Below, one piece after another: positions 1-9,401 of a stretch of 64,000 bases of DNA (positions within the stretch are counted from its first letter, which is position 1; each line of letters begins with the position of its first letter). The stretch covers positions 1 through 64,000 of the forward strand of contig NZ_JAUSTI010000003.1 of NCBI RefSeq assembly GCF_030812775.1. Direction: 5' to 3'. The position numbers and the translations under genes are program-made. This DNA comes from Paenibacillus tundrae (GTDB lineage: Bacteria > Bacillota > Bacilli > Paenibacillales > Paenibacillaceae). The notes below the pieces were generated by a model. The model saw only the letters and a list, made by a program, of their open reading frames with translations. It was not told where the DNA came from and did not search any database.

Positions 1-128
1 ACTTAAAAAGGATGACCCCTGTAGAATACAGAGATCACCTTCTTCAAGCCATGTAGGTCTTTTTTAGAAATGTCCTTTACATAGGGTACAGTTTATACAA
101 GGGCCGTGCTCTTTTTGCGTTTGCACAT

Positions 129-1484
129 TTATGCTTCAGTGGCAGCTTTGCGCTGTACCAGGAACAATCTCCACAGCAATGCTACTGCACCGACAGCGAG
201 ACCTGTAATCAATCCAACCCAGTAACCAAAAGCACCAAGGGACGTATACGTGGCAGTAATATAGCCAACCGGCAGCCCGATGATCCAATAGGCTACAAAC
301 GTAATGATGAGAGCGGGATTCACATCCTTATACCCTCGAAGTGCTCCCTGCGTTGGCGTAGCGATGGCATCCGAAATCTGAAAGAAGATCGCATAGATCA
401 AAAAGTGCTGCGTCAGTGCAATAACTTGCTGATCATTCGAATAGAGACCGGCAATTTGTTCACCGAATACAAGCAATACGACGGCGGTTAACAAAGACAA
501 CACTATCGCCCCACCAATGCCAAGAAGGCTGTATTGTTTCGCATCTTTGGTTCGCCCAGCACCTGCTTCAAAGCCTACTAGGATCGTAAGAGCCATACAG
601 ATGCTTACGGGTAACATATAGAGCGTAGAAGCGAAATTCAAGGCAGCCTGATGAGCAGCAATCGTAATCGTATCGAAACGACTCATCAACAGCGTAACAG
701 CTGCAAAAATGGAAGTCTCAAAAAATGTAGCGAATCCGATGGGGATTCCAATTTTGAGCAGTTCTTTCCACTTTCCAAATGATAGTTTAGACATTTGACG
801 GAAAATGCCATACTGAGCGAATGGCTCTACCCGATGTACAACGAAAAGACTGATTAGGAATATGAGCCAATAAGTAGAAGCTGTTGCTACCCCTGCCCCT
901 ACACCGCCTAATTGAGGAAAACCCCAACGTCCGAAAATAAGTAGGTAGTTCAGTAGTATGTTCACAGGTAATGAGAACAACGTAATTAACATACTAATTC
1001 GCGTCTGACCGAGAGCGTCCATAAAGCTTCGAAGAACGGTATATCCGAATAGGGGAGTAATGCCGAAGGCAAGGGCGCTCAAAAAGTAAAGAGCAACCTG
1101 AGCCACTCGCGGCTCCAGTGGCATAGCATTCAAAATGGGTTGTAACAACAAGGTCCCAGCGGCAAGAACGAATAAACTGACTGCAAAGCCAAGATATAAA
1201 GCCTGTATAACATTGTAGCCGATCTGATCCTTGCGTTTAGCGCCGAGTAAATGGGAAACAACAGGTGTTATTCCGATTAGAATACCACTAAGACCTGTCT
1301 GTACAGGCATCCACAGACTTGTACCAATGGCTACACCTGCCAGGTCAGATGGAGAAAATTTGCCTGACATGTTGGTATCGAAGAATGACATGGCAGATAA
1401 AGCGATCTGTGTGGTGAAAATGGGTAGAAATATGATCAAAAATTGTTTTGCTTTCTGTGAAAAGCTTGTTGTGGTCATGTTCAC
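129..1484 (-). CDS. MATE-family multidrug/toxin efflux transporter
   Basis: Predicted integral membrane antiporter of 451 aa, the usual MATE length, that would export cationic drugs or metabolites using an ion gradient. The protein is almost wholly hydrophobic with about 12 membrane segments. It shows MATE-like N-terminal features ([18 protein letters not shown], then [14 protein letters not shown]) and a duplicated six-helix layout with an internal Ala/Gly-rich stretch near residue 300 (VGFEAGAGR). I keep the GTG start because a GAGGCG-like site sits about 6 nt upstream; an ATG two codons later is the alternative. It is transcribed alone, downstream of a terminator that ends the next gene on the same strand. 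The substrate cannot be told from sequence. Confidence 0.9.
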   Translation of the reverse strand: MNMTTTSFSQKAKQFLIIFLPIFTTQIALSAMSFFDTNMSGKFSPSDLAGVAIGTSLWMPVQTGLSGILIGITPVVSHLLGAKRKDQIGYNVIQALYLGFAVSLFVLAAGTLLLQPILNAMPLEPRVAQVALYFLSALAFGITPLFGYTVLRSFMDALGQTRISMLITLFSLPVNILLNYLLIFGRWGFPQLGGVGAGVATASTYWLIFLISLFVVHRVEPFAQYGIFRQMSKLSFGKWKELLKIGIPIGFATFFETSIFAAVTLLMSRFDTITIAAHQAALNFASTLYMLPVSICMALTILVGFEAGAGRTKDAKQYSLLGIGGAIVLSLLTAVVLLVFGEQIAGLYSNDQQVIALTQHFLIYAIFFQISDAIATPTQGALRGYKDVNPALIITFVAYWIIGLPVGYITATYTSLGAFGYWVGLITGLAVGAVALLWRLFLVQRKAATEA

Positions 1485-1593
1485 GTGAGGCGCCTCGCTA
1501 TTCTCATAAAGTTATCATCATCGTGTCATTACTGGACAGCTACTTATTGTAGATGATTTTATTCTGTTTGAACAGAGAAGAGCGGTGCAGCAT

Positions 1594-1626
1594 GAAAAAC
1601 CCGCGCCGTCTAATACGGTGCGGGTT
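1594..1626 (-). terminator. Rho-independent terminator of the DUF4015 gene
   Basis: A GC-rich hairpin with arms AACCCGCgCCGT and ACGGtGCGGGTT around a CTAAT loop is followed, on the minus strand, by TTTTT. It lies between the stop of the DUF4015 gene and the start of the MATE gene and should separate their transcripts. Confidence 0.8.
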
Positions 1627-1681
1627 GTCATTGCTCGTTACATGATACCTAATAAATTCAGATAAGTGCCTTCTTCAATAT

Positions 1682-2863
1682 TTATTCGTAATTAACACCT
1701 GGCGTATAACGGTTGGATGCATTCCAGAGTAGATACTCATCCACATTCATATCTTTCATAGCTTTAATCTGGTCTTCGACTTGTTTCTTCCCGTATTTCA
1801 CGTAATGCCCACTACCTAACCAGCTAGCCGTAAAATCTTGAATCCATGGCCGTATAATCGGTTTAAGCTCCTCGGTTGGATCAAGCTTCTTATGTGTATC
1901 TTCCATCGATCCTTTGATCGTTGTATATGGGTCTTTATCCGGATCCTTCACACCGTACCAACCTGTAGAGTAATGACTAGGGTATACCATGGGTGAGATC
2001 ACATCTACATTCTCTGATATCTTTACAAAATCCTGTCCGATCCCTTCAGCAGCAGGGACAGATGCCGCATATCCGAAAATATCGACAGATACTCTAACGC
2101 CCAATGGAGCAAGCTCTTTACGAGCGTACTGCACGAACTCAGCCACAATATCAACCCGTGATTTGTCTGTTTTCGTATATTTTAACGTATCCGCGCGATT
2201 CTCAAAGCCTTCCGGGAACCGAACATAGTCAAATTGAATTTCCTTGAATCCTAGTTTTGCTGCTTCTTTGGCAATTGCAACATTGTAATCCCATACTTCT
2301 TTGCTATAAGGGTTCACAAAGCTATCTCCCTTACTGTTAGCCCAGACGCTTCCGTCTTTGTTCTTGAAAGAAAGTTCCGGATTCTTTTCAGCTAAAATGG
2401 TATCTTTGAAAACGACGACTCGTGCGATGGGATACACATCATGTTTCTGAAGTCTTTTCATCAGTGCATCAATATCCCGAATAAAAGGTTGGGATGTGCC
2501 CATTTCAAGTAACGTTTTATTTTCTGTGGGGTATGTAATATATCCTAGATCGTCTTTAATATCGATGACCATGGAGTTCAACTCTGAATTGTCGATTAGT
2601 TCCAGTAATTCTTTCATGCGTGCCCCACCAGCGCTATAGGCAGTTACATAAATACCTTTGACAATGGGTGCGTCGGGTTGAGGATCAATTTTAGCAGGGG
2701 GATTGTCTGCATCGATGACCACCTGATCTTGTTGAGATTGAATAATGGCTGTATTAAAGTTATTCGTTATCGAAGGAAATGCCTGCACTCCCTGATCTGA
2801 TGTTACCGAAGAACCGCTGAAGCTTCCCCAGGCCATGGCAAGTAAGGCCCAAAACATATTCAT
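1682..2863 (-). CDS. Putative glycoside hydrolase, DUF4015 family (secreted)
   Basis: Protein of 393 aa with a short hydrophobic N-terminus (MNMFWALLAMAWGSF), then a spacer rich in Gln/Asp, then a TIM-barrel-like catalytic region from about residue 65. Recognisable DUF4015 segments are GIYVTAYSAGG, NSMVIDIKDDLGYITY, ARVVVFKD, EIQFDYVRFPEG and SPMVYPSHYS; the FDYVRFP block is the family hallmark and holds the likely acidic catalytic residue. The family is related to alpha-amylase-like and GH-type barrels and its substrate is not established. The start is the ATG preceded by AAGGGAGTGG. It is a single-gene unit ended by a terminator. I am confident of the family and not of the substrate. Confidence 0.85.
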   Translation of the reverse strand: MNMFWALLAMAWGSFSGSSVTSDQGVQAFPSITNNFNTAIIQSQQDQVVIDADNPPAKIDPQPDAPIVKGIYVTAYSAGGARMKELLELIDNSELNSMVIDIKDDLGYITYPTENKTLLEMGTSQPFIRDIDALMKRLQKHDVYPIARVVVFKDTILAEKNPELSFKNKDGSVWANSKGDSFVNPYSKEVWDYNVAIAKEAAKLGFKEIQFDYVRFPEGFENRADTLKYTKTDKSRVDIVAEFVQYARKELAPLGVRVSVDIFGYAASVPAAEGIGQDFVKISENVDVISPMVYPSHYSTGWYGVKDPDKDPYTTIKGSMEDTHKKLDPTEELKPIIRPWIQDFTASWLGSGHYVKYGKKQVEDQIKAMKDMNVDEYLLWNASNRYTPGVNYE

Positions 2864-2957
2864 TGTATTCCACTCCCTTAGTGTATTTCCATGTCTGCAT
2901 TATACAGTAAACCCCTCCCGGCTTTTAACCTTATTAACCAAGTAATGAAACATGTGT

Positions 2958-3007
2958 AAAAAATGAAAACCGCTTCCTGAATGGGGATAACCCCCACAAG
3001 AAGCGGC
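2958..3007 (-). terminator. Terminator after the 64-aa ORF
   Basis: Imperfect hairpin CCGCTTCTTGTGGGGG / CCATTCAGGAAGCGG followed on the minus strand by TTTTCATTTTTT. It lies directly downstream of the small gene ending at 3024. Confidence 0.7.
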
Positions 3008-3023
3008 GTGATCAATCTAAAGA

Positions 3024-3218
3024 TTATTGAATGTAAATATCGTTCTGATGCTCACAAATACTGTACTGAATGATTTCCATTGCATCTCCCTGCTCCAAGA
3101 TGCCCAGCCCATCTCGGAGGACAATCAGTGAGTCGAGTTCATTCGGTTTTAAGAAAGGGAGCATTTCCGGGCACCATTTGTTGACGATCTCAAACAGTTT
3201 TACCGTTTCCATATCCAC
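3024..3218 (-). CDS. Small conserved-looking protein of unknown function (64 aa)
   Basis: I do not recognise this family. The longest reading frame begins at 3227, but the GTG at 3218 has AAAGGGTG six bases upstream and gives a 64-aa product. It is mixed acidic and hydrophobic, probably a compact helical domain (KLFEIVNKWCPEMLPFLKP...), with two Cys and no membrane segment. Support for it being real: a strong promoter (TTAACA-16-TATAAT) about 130 bp upstream on the same strand, a good ribosome binding site and a terminator straight after the stop. It forms its own transcription unit. Confidence 0.65.
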   Translation of the reverse strand: MDMETVKLFEIVNKWCPEMLPFLKPNELDSLIVLRDGLGILEQGDAMEIIQYSICEHQNDIYIQ

Positions 3219-3345
3219 AATAATCACCCTTTCCTACTCGAATTCCAAAATGGTAAGTCATTCGGCGCGAATCGGAAAAGCAAAGTGCCTGTGAAATTGA
3301 AGGGCAGATCCTGCTATACATCATATTTAGGAGCCGTGCACAATT

Positions 3346-3373
3346 ATTATACCACATTTATGATAATTGTTAA
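3346..3373 (-). promoter_or_regulatory. SigA-type promoter for the 64-aa gene
   Basis: On the minus strand TTAACA (3373-3368) and TATAAT (3351-3346) are spaced by 16 bp. The promoter overlaps an AT-rich imperfect inverted repeat (ACAATTATCAT / GGTATAATAATTGT). Confidence 0.6.
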
Positions 3374-3386
3374 CCGTACAGGTGTC

Positions 3387-4208
3387 TTAACTTCGACGGA
3401 AGGAACCCATAACGCCAACCGTTTCCACAATATTCACAAATGCTTTTGGGTCGGTTTCTTTAATGATTCGTTTGATCTCAACCAGCTCATATCGAGTCGT
3501 TACAGTCATTAACATATCCTTTTCGATATCGGTATATGCTCCTTGGGTTTTGATCTTTGTAACTCCGCGTGGACGAACAAGTAATTTCTTCAGCATTGCC
3601 TCGGTCTCATTCGTAATGATGTACAGTGTTACTTTAATGTGGCTGATGTGGATCAGATCCAGCACTTTACCTGTGATATAGATGGATACCATGGATGCCA
3701 GGGCAATCGTCCAATTATCACTCAAGTAACCAGCGAGCATAATAATTGCTCCGTTCATACCGGCCATAACGGTACCGATAGGGAAGTCACGGTTACGTGT
3801 GAAGATCGAACCGACAATATCAAGCCCACCAGTTGAACCACCTACTCGGAATGAAATGCCTGTGCCCAATCCAACAAGAATACCGCCAAACACACAGCTA
3901 AGCAGTGGATCTGGTGACACAGCAAAAACAGGCAGCAAACCGATAAACCAGGATGTGGCTGCTACAGAGACAATACTCAATATAATGAAACGTCGTCCAA
4001 GAATAAACCAACCTGCGATGAGCAAGGGAATGTTAAGAACAAAATACATTATACTAAGATTCAGGGTTGTGAAATAACCCAGAAGCATGGAAATACCGGA
4101 TACCCCGCCGCTAAGCATTTGATGCGGAATTAAGAACCAGTTGAAGCCGCAGGCAATAGCTGCAGCACCCAAAATGATCACTAGAGAGTGCCAAATTATT
4201 TTGGGCAA
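3387..4208 (-). CDS. YitT family membrane protein (DUF161/DUF2179)
   Basis: Membrane protein with five or six N-terminal helices, including the family-typical GFNWFLIPHQMLSGG and GGSTGGLDIVG segments. A cytosolic C-terminal DUF2179 domain of about 80 residues follows (ITNETEAMLKKLL...VETVGVMGSF). Function of the family is not settled; members are common and multicopy in Bacillales. I move the start from 4319 to the TTG at 4208, because GAGGTG lies 8 bases before it and the extra 37 upstream residues are polar and not family-like. The resulting 273 aa is a normal length. Confidence 0.88.
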   Translation of the reverse strand: MPKIIWHSLVIILGAAAIACGFNWFLIPHQMLSGGVSGISMLLGYFTTLNLSIMYFVLNIPLLIAGWFILGRRFIILSIVSVAATSWFIGLLPVFAVSPDPLLSCVFGGILVGLGTGISFRVGGSTGGLDIVGSIFTRNRDFPIGTVMAGMNGAIIMLAGYLSDNWTIALASMVSIYITGKVLDLIHISHIKVTLYIITNETEAMLKKLLVRPRGVTKIKTQGAYTDIEKDMLMTVTTRYELVEIKRIIKETDPKAFVNIVETVGVMGSFRRS

Positions 4209-4511
4209 TTTAATCACCTCATTTATATTTAAAACCAGATTGCTGGTAATCTTGAATTGTTTTGTGATATAATGATTTGTGGATATTCTTGAGTAGGAAA
4301 CTTTTTCCAAATGTATCAATAAAATTTGAAATGTTTCAAACGCATGTGTGTAGTTTTAGTCTTATGTTGGGGACCCATACACGAATTATAATGAATTGTG
4401 ATAATAATTTGACCAGATGGGATAACCTATAAATATTAACGCTACTTAAGAATACAGACAACAAAGTGGATTGTCCACCATGTCCACCATATAGAAGGAG
4501 TATGAATAATT

Positions 4512-6086
4512 TTGACAAATTTAAATTTCGCAGATTTCAATCTTGAACCACTGGTGCTACAAGCCATCACTGAGCTCGGGTTTGAGGAAGCAACACCGAT
4601 TCAATCCAAATCGATTCCTATCGCACTACAAGGCAGAGATTTGATCGGTCAAGCTCAAACAGGTACAGGTAAAACAGCAGCATTCGGTATTCCATTGATT
4701 AGCAAAATCTCCAAGACTGACGACAAAATCCGCGCCCTCATCATGGCACCTACACGCGAGCTTGCGATCCAAGTTGCCGAAGAGATCGAAAAACTCACTC
4801 GCTTCAAAGGATTGCGCTCCCTGCCAATCTACGGAGGACAAGATATTGTTCGGCAAATCCGTGCACTGAAAAGAAAACCACAGATTATCATTGGTACACC
4901 TGGACGTCTTCTAGACCATATCAACCGTAAAACAATCAAACTTGATGATGTACAAACGGTTGTATTGGATGAAGCAGATGAAATGCTCGACATGGGTTTC
5001 ATGGAGGATATTCAATCGATCCTGAAACAAGTTCCAGATGACCGTCAAACGATGCTGTTCTCAGCAACAATGCCTCCTAACATTCAAAAATTGGCTCAAC
5101 AATTCCTTAACAACCCTGAGCATGTATCCGTAATTCCGAAACAAGTTAGTGCACCTCTGATTGACCAAGCTTACATCGAAGTGCCTGAGCGTCAAAAATT
5201 TGAGGCATTGAGCCGTTTGCTTGATATGGAATCTCCAGAACTGGCCATTGTATTCGGACGTACGAAACGTCGTGTTGACGAATTGGCTGAAGCGTTGCAA
5301 AAACGTGGTTATTCTGCTGATGGTCTCCATGGTGACCTATCTCAAAACCAACGTGATACAGTAATGCGTAAGTTCCGTGACGGCAGCATTGATGTACTCG
5401 TTGCAACTGACGTTGCTGCTCGTGGTCTCGACGTATCCGGCGTAACTCACGTTGTAAACTTTGACCTTCCGCAAGATCCTGAGAGCTATGTTCACCGTAT
5501 CGGTCGTACTGGCCGTGCTGGTAAAGAGGGTGCTGCTTGGTCATTCGTTACACCACGTGAGATCGATCACTTGCACTTTATTGAGCGTGTAACGCGTCAT
5601 CGTATTCCACGTAAACCATTACCAACAATGGCAGAGGCTGTAGAAGGTAAACAACGTTTGACAGCTGAGCGTTTGCTTGAGATCGTACAATCTGGTGAAC
5701 TGAACGAATACAAAGGCATTGCTATTCAGATGCTTGAGCAATATGATTCAGTTCAACTCTTGTCGGCTGCTCTGAAGCTCCTGACAGGTGACAAAAAAGA
5801 TGCACAAGTTGATCTGACTCCAGAAGATCCAATCCGTGCTAAACGTCGTAAACCAGATGTTCGCTCCGGTGGACGTAAACCATCAGGTTACAGTGGTAAC
5901 CGCAGTGGCGGTGGCGGCGGATACAACCGTGATCGCAACAGCAGTGGCGGCGGACGTGGTGGCTACAACCGCGATCGTAACAGCGGTGGAAGTGGAAGCA
6001 GAGAAGGTGGTTACAACCGTGACCGCAAACCTCGTCCAAGCAACAATGAAGGACGTCGTCCTGCCAAAGATTCATCTTTTGAGTAA
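4512..6086 (+). CDS. cshA: DEAD-box ATP-dependent RNA helicase, CshA type
   Basis: Cytosolic RNA helicase of 524 aa, expected to unwind structured RNA in cold adaptation, mRNA turnover and ribosome assembly. Motifs in order: Q motif (GFEEATPIQ), I (AQTGTGKT), Ia (PTRELA), II (DEAD within [13 protein letters not shown]), III (SAT), then in the second RecA domain [11 protein letters not shown] and [10 protein letters not shown]. After a CshA-like C-terminal domain comes a basic low-complexity tail from about residue 445 with repeated GGYNRDRN units, a probable RNA-binding extension. The start is a TTG 11 bases after AGAAGGAG; an ATG at 4502 is out of frame and opens a 14-codon ORF overlapping the start. 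The leader of nearly 200 bases holds a GTGGA/TCCAC hairpin close to the ribosome binding site. Confidence 0.93.
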   Translation: MTNLNFADFNLEPLVLQAITELGFEEATPIQSKSIPIALQGRDLIGQAQTGTGKTAAFGIPLISKISKTDDKIRALIMAPTRELAIQVAEEIEKLTRFKGLRSLPIYGGQDIVRQIRALKRKPQIIIGTPGRLLDHINRKTIKLDDVQTVVLDEADEMLDMGFMEDIQSILKQVPDDRQTMLFSATMPPNIQKLAQQFLNNPEHVSVIPKQVSAPLIDQAYIEVPERQKFEALSRLLDMESPELAIVFGRTKRRVDELAEALQKRGYSADGLHGDLSQNQRDTVMRKFRDGSIDVLVATDVAARGLDVSGVTHVVNFDLPQDPESYVHRIGRTGRAGKEGAAWSFVTPREIDHLHFIERVTRHRIPRKPLPTMAEAVEGKQRLTAERLLEIVQSGELNEYKGIAIQMLEQYDSVQLLSAALKLLTGDKKDAQVDLTPEDPIRAKRRKPDVRSGGRKPSGYSGNRSGGGGGYNRDRNSSGGGRGGYNRDRNSGGSGSREGGYNRDRKPRPSNNEGRRPAKDSSFE

Positions 6087-6120
6087 CATTTAATTCAATA
6101 ACATATAAGCTTGATCTAAG

Positions 6121-6155
6121 GAATGAGGCAGGTAACTGCCTCATTCTTTTTTTTT
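6121..6155 (+). terminator. Terminator of the helicase gene
   Basis: Perfect hairpin GAATGAGGCAG - GTAA - CTGCCTCATTC followed by nine T. It starts about 35 bases after the helicase stop. Confidence 0.95.
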
Positions 6156-6291
6156 GTATGTTAAAGATCGTAGGAGGACGAGATCAGGTGAATCATCTCT
6201 TTTCCGGAAGTACTGGCTTTTACTATATAAAATAAGGTATATTAATATTAGACTTCAGGTTACACGCAAGGCTGCGGAGGAGGAGAAATGT

Positions 6292-7101
6292 TTGGAATTT
6301 AAAGGAGCTATGGGCGGGATATACAGGCTTACAGAGTGGATTACACGACTTGCCGCAACCAACTTGTTGTGGGCTATTTGCTCGTCTCCATTCTTGTTTT
6401 TCATGATTATGAAGGTCTTAGTCATGCAACAGAACTTGGCTAACGAATCATTGCAAATGAACTGGGCTATGGCGATTGTGGCACCGCTTACACTGTTCCC
6501 GGCAACCTCGGCTTTATTTACGGTTGTGCGTAAATGGAATATGGGTGATACGGATGTACCGATTTTCCGCACGTTCTTTGTAGGTTACAAAGAGAATTAC
6601 AAACAAAGTTTGATCGGTGGTATATTCTATACGCTGCTTTTTGCCATTATGTATCTAGATTACACGGTTTATATGACACAGTTCAAAAATATGCAGCTCG
6701 TAGGCATTATCATGCTTGTATTGCTACTGCTATTGTTCGTTTCACTGTTTAACTTTTTCTCAATGGTTGTGCACTACCATATGTCGATTGGATTAATTAT
6801 CAAAAATGCAGTTTTGTTAACGCTGATTAGACCGTTTCGTGTATTTTCAACCTTGCTGGGAAGTGGATTGTTAATTTACATCGGCTCTAGATATCCAGTA
6901 TTGTTTGTCTTCTTTATTGTAAGCATTATCGCTTGGTTCGCGTTCTTTAATTTCTATGCTACCTTCATGAAGATGCAAGAGCAGATGGAGAAAATGCAGA
7001 AGCAGAAGGAAGAAGAGGAAGCGGCACAAGCTGGAGATGCTGTCGAAACAATTGAGGGTGTAAACCCTGTGGAAGACAAAAACGAAACACTGCGAAAATA
7101 A
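6292..7101 (+). CDS. YesL family membrane protein (DUF624)
   Basis: Integral membrane protein of 269 aa with about five hydrophobic segments, starting with the YesL-type motif MGGIYRLTEWITRLAATNL. It ends in a Gln/Glu/Lys-rich cytosolic coiled-coil-like tail (MQEQMEKMQKQKEEEEAAQ). YesL proteins often sit beside carbohydrate ABC transporters or sensor systems, but here the gene stands alone. The start is the TTG at 6292, preceded by GGAGGAGGAG; the frame stays open further upstream (to 6154), but that extension has no ribosome binding site and overlaps the helicase terminator. An ATG six codons in is also possible. Exact role unknown. Confidence 0.85.
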   Translation: MEFKGAMGGIYRLTEWITRLAATNLLWAICSSPFLFFMIMKVLVMQQNLANESLQMNWAMAIVAPLTLFPATSALFTVVRKWNMGDTDVPIFRTFFVGYKENYKQSLIGGIFYTLLFAIMYLDYTVYMTQFKNMQLVGIIMLVLLLLLFVSLFNFFSMVVHYHMSIGLIIKNAVLLTLIRPFRVFSTLLGSGLLIYIGSRYPVLFVFFIVSIIAWFAFFNFYATFMKMQEQMEKMQKQKEEEEAAQAGDAVETIEGVNPVEDKNETLRK

Positions 7102-7118
7102 AACTTGCTTTGTCGGCA

Positions 7119-7147
7119 TTTACTTTTTACACAGTTAGGGATATAAT
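7119..7147 (+). promoter_or_regulatory. SigA promoter of the 6S RNA gene
   Basis: TTTACT (7119-7124), 17-bp spacer, TATAAT (7142-7147). It predicts a 5' end near 7154, exactly where the 6S-like sequence begins. Confidence 0.75.
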
Positions 7148-7153
7148 AACTGT

Positions 7154-7403
7154 ACATCCTGCGATGTACGTTTCGGTTATTCGTTGTTTTGAACCAATGA
7201 TGATGTCTTCGGGAGATCTATACAAAATGTTGCTGAAACGCCCTGTCTATACGACATGGGGACTTCAAATTCATTTTTGCGGCCACCCACCTGCCAAGCA
7301 GGTTCATAAGACAATGTAGCCGGACGGCATAGGCGGGTTCCTATGTTACAAGTACAGCACCCTGACACTTTCCTCTAATCCAGGAGTATCAGGGTGCTTT
7401 TTT
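7154..7403 (+). ncRNA. ssrS: 6S RNA (SsrS/BsrA type)
   Basis: A 250-base non-coding transcript with its own promoter and terminator. The 5' end resembles the start of known 6S RNAs (CCTGCGATGTACG; E. coli has CTCTGAGATGTTCG). It is followed by a stretch resembling the central-bubble strand of Bacillus 6S-1 (GTTGTTTTGAACC), where product RNA would be templated. Downstream are three hairpins, CCC-TGTC..GACA-GGG, ACCTGC-CAA-GCAGGT and CATAGG-CGGGTT-CCTATG. CTGTAC at the 5' end could pair with GTACAG near 7350 to close the rod. 6S RNA binds SigA RNA polymerase and dampens housekeeping transcription in stationary phase. The identification rests on motif memory and architecture, not on a covariance search. 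Confidence 0.7.
7357..7403 (+). terminator. Terminator of the 6S RNA
   Basis: GCACCCTGA ... TCAGGGTGC hairpin with a 23-base loop that itself contains CCT..AGG, followed by TTTTTT. Confidence 0.9.
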
Positions 7404-7515
7404 GTGAGGAGAATCGTATTTTTGTTAAAAATGCGGCTTACCCTTTTGTTACTTCTTGAACAATGTTACACTAGAATACATAAATGGAACGGTTACACTC
7501 AAAGGAGGAAGGGTC

Positions 7516-7908
7516 TTGACCTTAAAGAGAACGCTCGTAGGTATCATCCGAAGCATGGAGGGAACCAGCGATCGAGCCAAGGATCCCAAATTAAAAACAC
7601 GGTATTATAACCTATCTAAAGAGAGAGCGTGGGAAGAGGTTTCTTCTACACTAAAGAAAATTCCAGGTTATAAAGTGCTGCACGAAGTACCATCTGTTGG
7701 AGAGATTATCTTGGAAAAACGTACAACGTTTGGGCGGACGATGGATATCACCGTTTCTATTATCTCTGTTAGCCCTGTGCGTAGTGCGGTAGATATGTAT
7801 TCTGCTTCACGTGGTTCGCTTGGGGATCTGGGATCGAATTATCGTACAATTATGAATCTATTCTCTGTGCTTGATAAAAAGCTGGCAAAATACAAAACAA
7901 ATGATTAG
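7516..7908 (+). CDS. DUF1499-like cytosolic protein
   Basis: Protein of 130 aa, soluble, mixed alpha/beta. The C-terminal block SAVDMYSASRGSLGDLGSNYR matches the DUF1499 signature (variable VD-x-RSASR-x-G-x-x-DLG-x-N). A preceding segment, SKERAWEEVSSTLKKIPGYK, also fits that family. Function is not known. The TTG at 7516 is chosen because AAAGGAGGAAGG precedes it by a normal distance; the in-frame ATG at 7456 lacks a ribosome binding site. It is a single gene following the 6S RNA terminator. Confidence 0.7.
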   Translation: MTLKRTLVGIIRSMEGTSDRAKDPKLKTRYYNLSKERAWEEVSSTLKKIPGYKVLHEVPSVGEIILEKRTTFGRTMDITVSIISVSPVRSAVDMYSASRGSLGDLGSNYRTIMNLFSVLDKKLAKYKTND

Positions 7909-7909
7909 G

Positions 7910-7950
7910 ACGTGTCTGAGAACTGCGTCCTTCGCGGTTTTCAAACACGT
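7910..7950. repeat. Imperfect palindrome downstream of the DUF1499-like gene
   Basis: ACGTGT-c-TGA-g-AAC ... GTT-t-TCA-a-ACACGT can form a 12-bp stem around a TGCGTCCTTCGCG loop. It has no T tract, and the true terminator follows 20 bases later. Confidence 0.5.
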
Positions 7951-7970
7951 ACTAAATAGATGATGACAAA

Positions 7971-8009
7971 ACAAAAAGCGAGAGAAGGTGAGCCTTCCTC
8001 GCTTTTGTT
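7971..8009. terminator. Bidirectional terminator between the DUF1499-like gene and tpx
   Basis: ACAAAAAGCGAG ... CTCGCTTTTGT with an inner GAAGG/CCTTC stem. A/T tracts on both sides allow it to work for the convergent genes on either strand. Confidence 0.75.
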
Positions 8010-8027
8010 CTGGGACGTGTATGACTT

Positions 8028-8546
8028 CTACAGCAGAGCTTTTACTGCAGCAATGGCTTGCTCGAAGTTAGGGGATTCTGTCATTTCAGGCAGATACTCC
8101 ACATATGTAATCTTATCTTCGGCATCCACTACGAAAATGGAACGCATGTCCAGTTGGAATTCCTTGATCAGAACACCGTAATTTTCACCGAATGAGCGTG
8201 TTTTGTAATCAGACAAAGTAACAACGCGGTCTACGCCGGCTGCTCCGCACCACCGTTCCTGTGCAAACGGAAGGTCTACGCTTACAGTCAGGACAACTAC
8301 GTTGTCTCCGAGCTCTCCAGCTTCAACGTTGAAGCGACGAGTCTGCGCATCACATACGCCGGTGTCCAGGGAAGGAACAACGCTAATCAATTTAATTTTG
8401 CCTGCATAGTCTTTCAGAGATACTTCTTCAATCAGGTTTTTGCTGAGTGTAAAATCAGGTGCTTGATCGCCTACTTTCAGTTCAGGGCCGATCAATGTGA
8501 TAGGGTTACCTTTGAATGTAGCTGCGCCTGTACGTTCTTGTGCCAT
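8028..8546 (-). CDS. tpx: Thiol peroxidase Tpx (atypical 2-Cys peroxiredoxin)
   Basis: Reduces hydrogen peroxide and alkyl hydroperoxides using thioredoxin. The 172-aa product has the Tpx fold with the peroxidatic Cys in [15 protein letters not shown] (near residue 60), the resolving Cys in RWCGAAG (near residue 94), and the conserved Arg in the FVVD/MRSIF region. The start is the ATG at 8546, with AAGGAGG eight bases upstream; 15 extra upstream codons in the frame are not part of the family. Single gene, convergent with the DUF1499-like gene. Confidence 0.95.
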   Translation of the reverse strand: MAQERTGAATFKGNPITLIGPELKVGDQAPDFTLSKNLIEEVSLKDYAGKIKLISVVPSLDTGVCDAQTRRFNVEAGELGDNVVVLTVSVDLPFAQERWCGAAGVDRVVTLSDYKTRSFGENYGVLIKEFQLDMRSIFVVDAEDKITYVEYLPEMTESPNFEQAIAAVKALL

Positions 8547-8690
8547 AATAATGTTCCTCCTTATTAATTGGTGATCCGTGCCAAAATCCATTATAATCTT
8601 TTATGAAAGACATTGTCCAATGTGGACGCAGTTTATTACGATGGATCAGATGAAAGCCGATCTGACAGGGTGGAGTGAAAGTAGAAACGT

Positions 8691-9317
8691 ATGATATTTA
8701 TTAGGTATGAGAACTGGAAGAGTTATTTGAAGTTTTTCCCTTTGACGTCAATGTTATTAGTTGCAAATGTAGTGATGTTCATTCTTTTGTCTTTGAATGG
8801 TGGTTCAACCAATCCTGTAACCTTGGTCGAGTGGGGGGCACTGACGAACCTTCCGGTTTATTCGGAGGAGTGGTGGCGGCACTTTACGTCCATTTTCCTA
8901 CACGCTGGTTTTAGTCACCTGTTATTCAACAGTTTTGCTCTCGTTGTGTTTGCGCCTCCGATGGAACGGATCCTCGGGTCAATCAGGTATGGAGTGTTGT
9001 ACCTTGCTAGCGGTGTTTTGGGTAATGTGCTTGCGCTTGCTTGGTACAATTCGTTGGGGCAAACAACGATATCCGTTGGTGCTTCAGGTGCGGTGTACGG
9101 TATTTATGGTGCGTTTCTGTATGTTGCCTTGTTCCAGCGAACCATCATGGATGAATCTTCGCGCAAAACGTTATATACACTGCTTGTATTCGGTATTATA
9201 TTCTCGTTTGCGATGTCGGGAATTAACTGGATGGCTCATTTAGGTGGATTATTAGGTGGATTCTTTATTTATGGACTTATCATTCGGTTGTGGCGTCCGC
9301 GGATGTTAAAAAGGTAA
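8691..9317 (+). CDS. Rhomboid family intramembrane serine protease
   Basis: Membrane protein of 208 aa with six predicted helices, the minimal bacterial rhomboid core. Key elements are the loop WWRHFTSIFLHAGFSHLLFN with the conserved His/Asn cluster, the catalytic Ser in VGASGAVYGIYGA, and the catalytic His in NWMAHLGGLLGG. Together they form the Ser-His dyad that cleaves substrates within the membrane. The start is weakly supported (GGTGGAG about 14 bases before the ATG). It stands alone; substrate unknown. Confidence 0.92.
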   Translation: MIFIRYENWKSYLKFFPLTSMLLVANVVMFILLSLNGGSTNPVTLVEWGALTNLPVYSEEWWRHFTSIFLHAGFSHLLFNSFALVVFAPPMERILGSIRYGVLYLASGVLGNVLALAWYNSLGQTTISVGASGAVYGIYGAFLYVALFQRTIMDESSRKTLYTLLVFGIIFSFAMSGINWMAHLGGLLGGFFIYGLIIRLWRPRMLKR

Positions 9318-9401
9318 CAATAATGGTCATGAAGATAATCTGTGATCTTGGTACGCATGTAAGGATAAGTAGGGTATAGCAGAATGGAGCGATCAGGCTA
9401 A

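Noticed and set aside
5146-5544. 132-codon minus-strand frame inside the helicase gene
   Set aside because: Shadow of the helicase coding sequence, His/Gln-rich translation without start signals.
7110-7319. 69-codon frame over the 6S RNA
   Set aside because: Begins at the promoter and overlaps the structured RNA; translation has no domain features or ribosome binding site.
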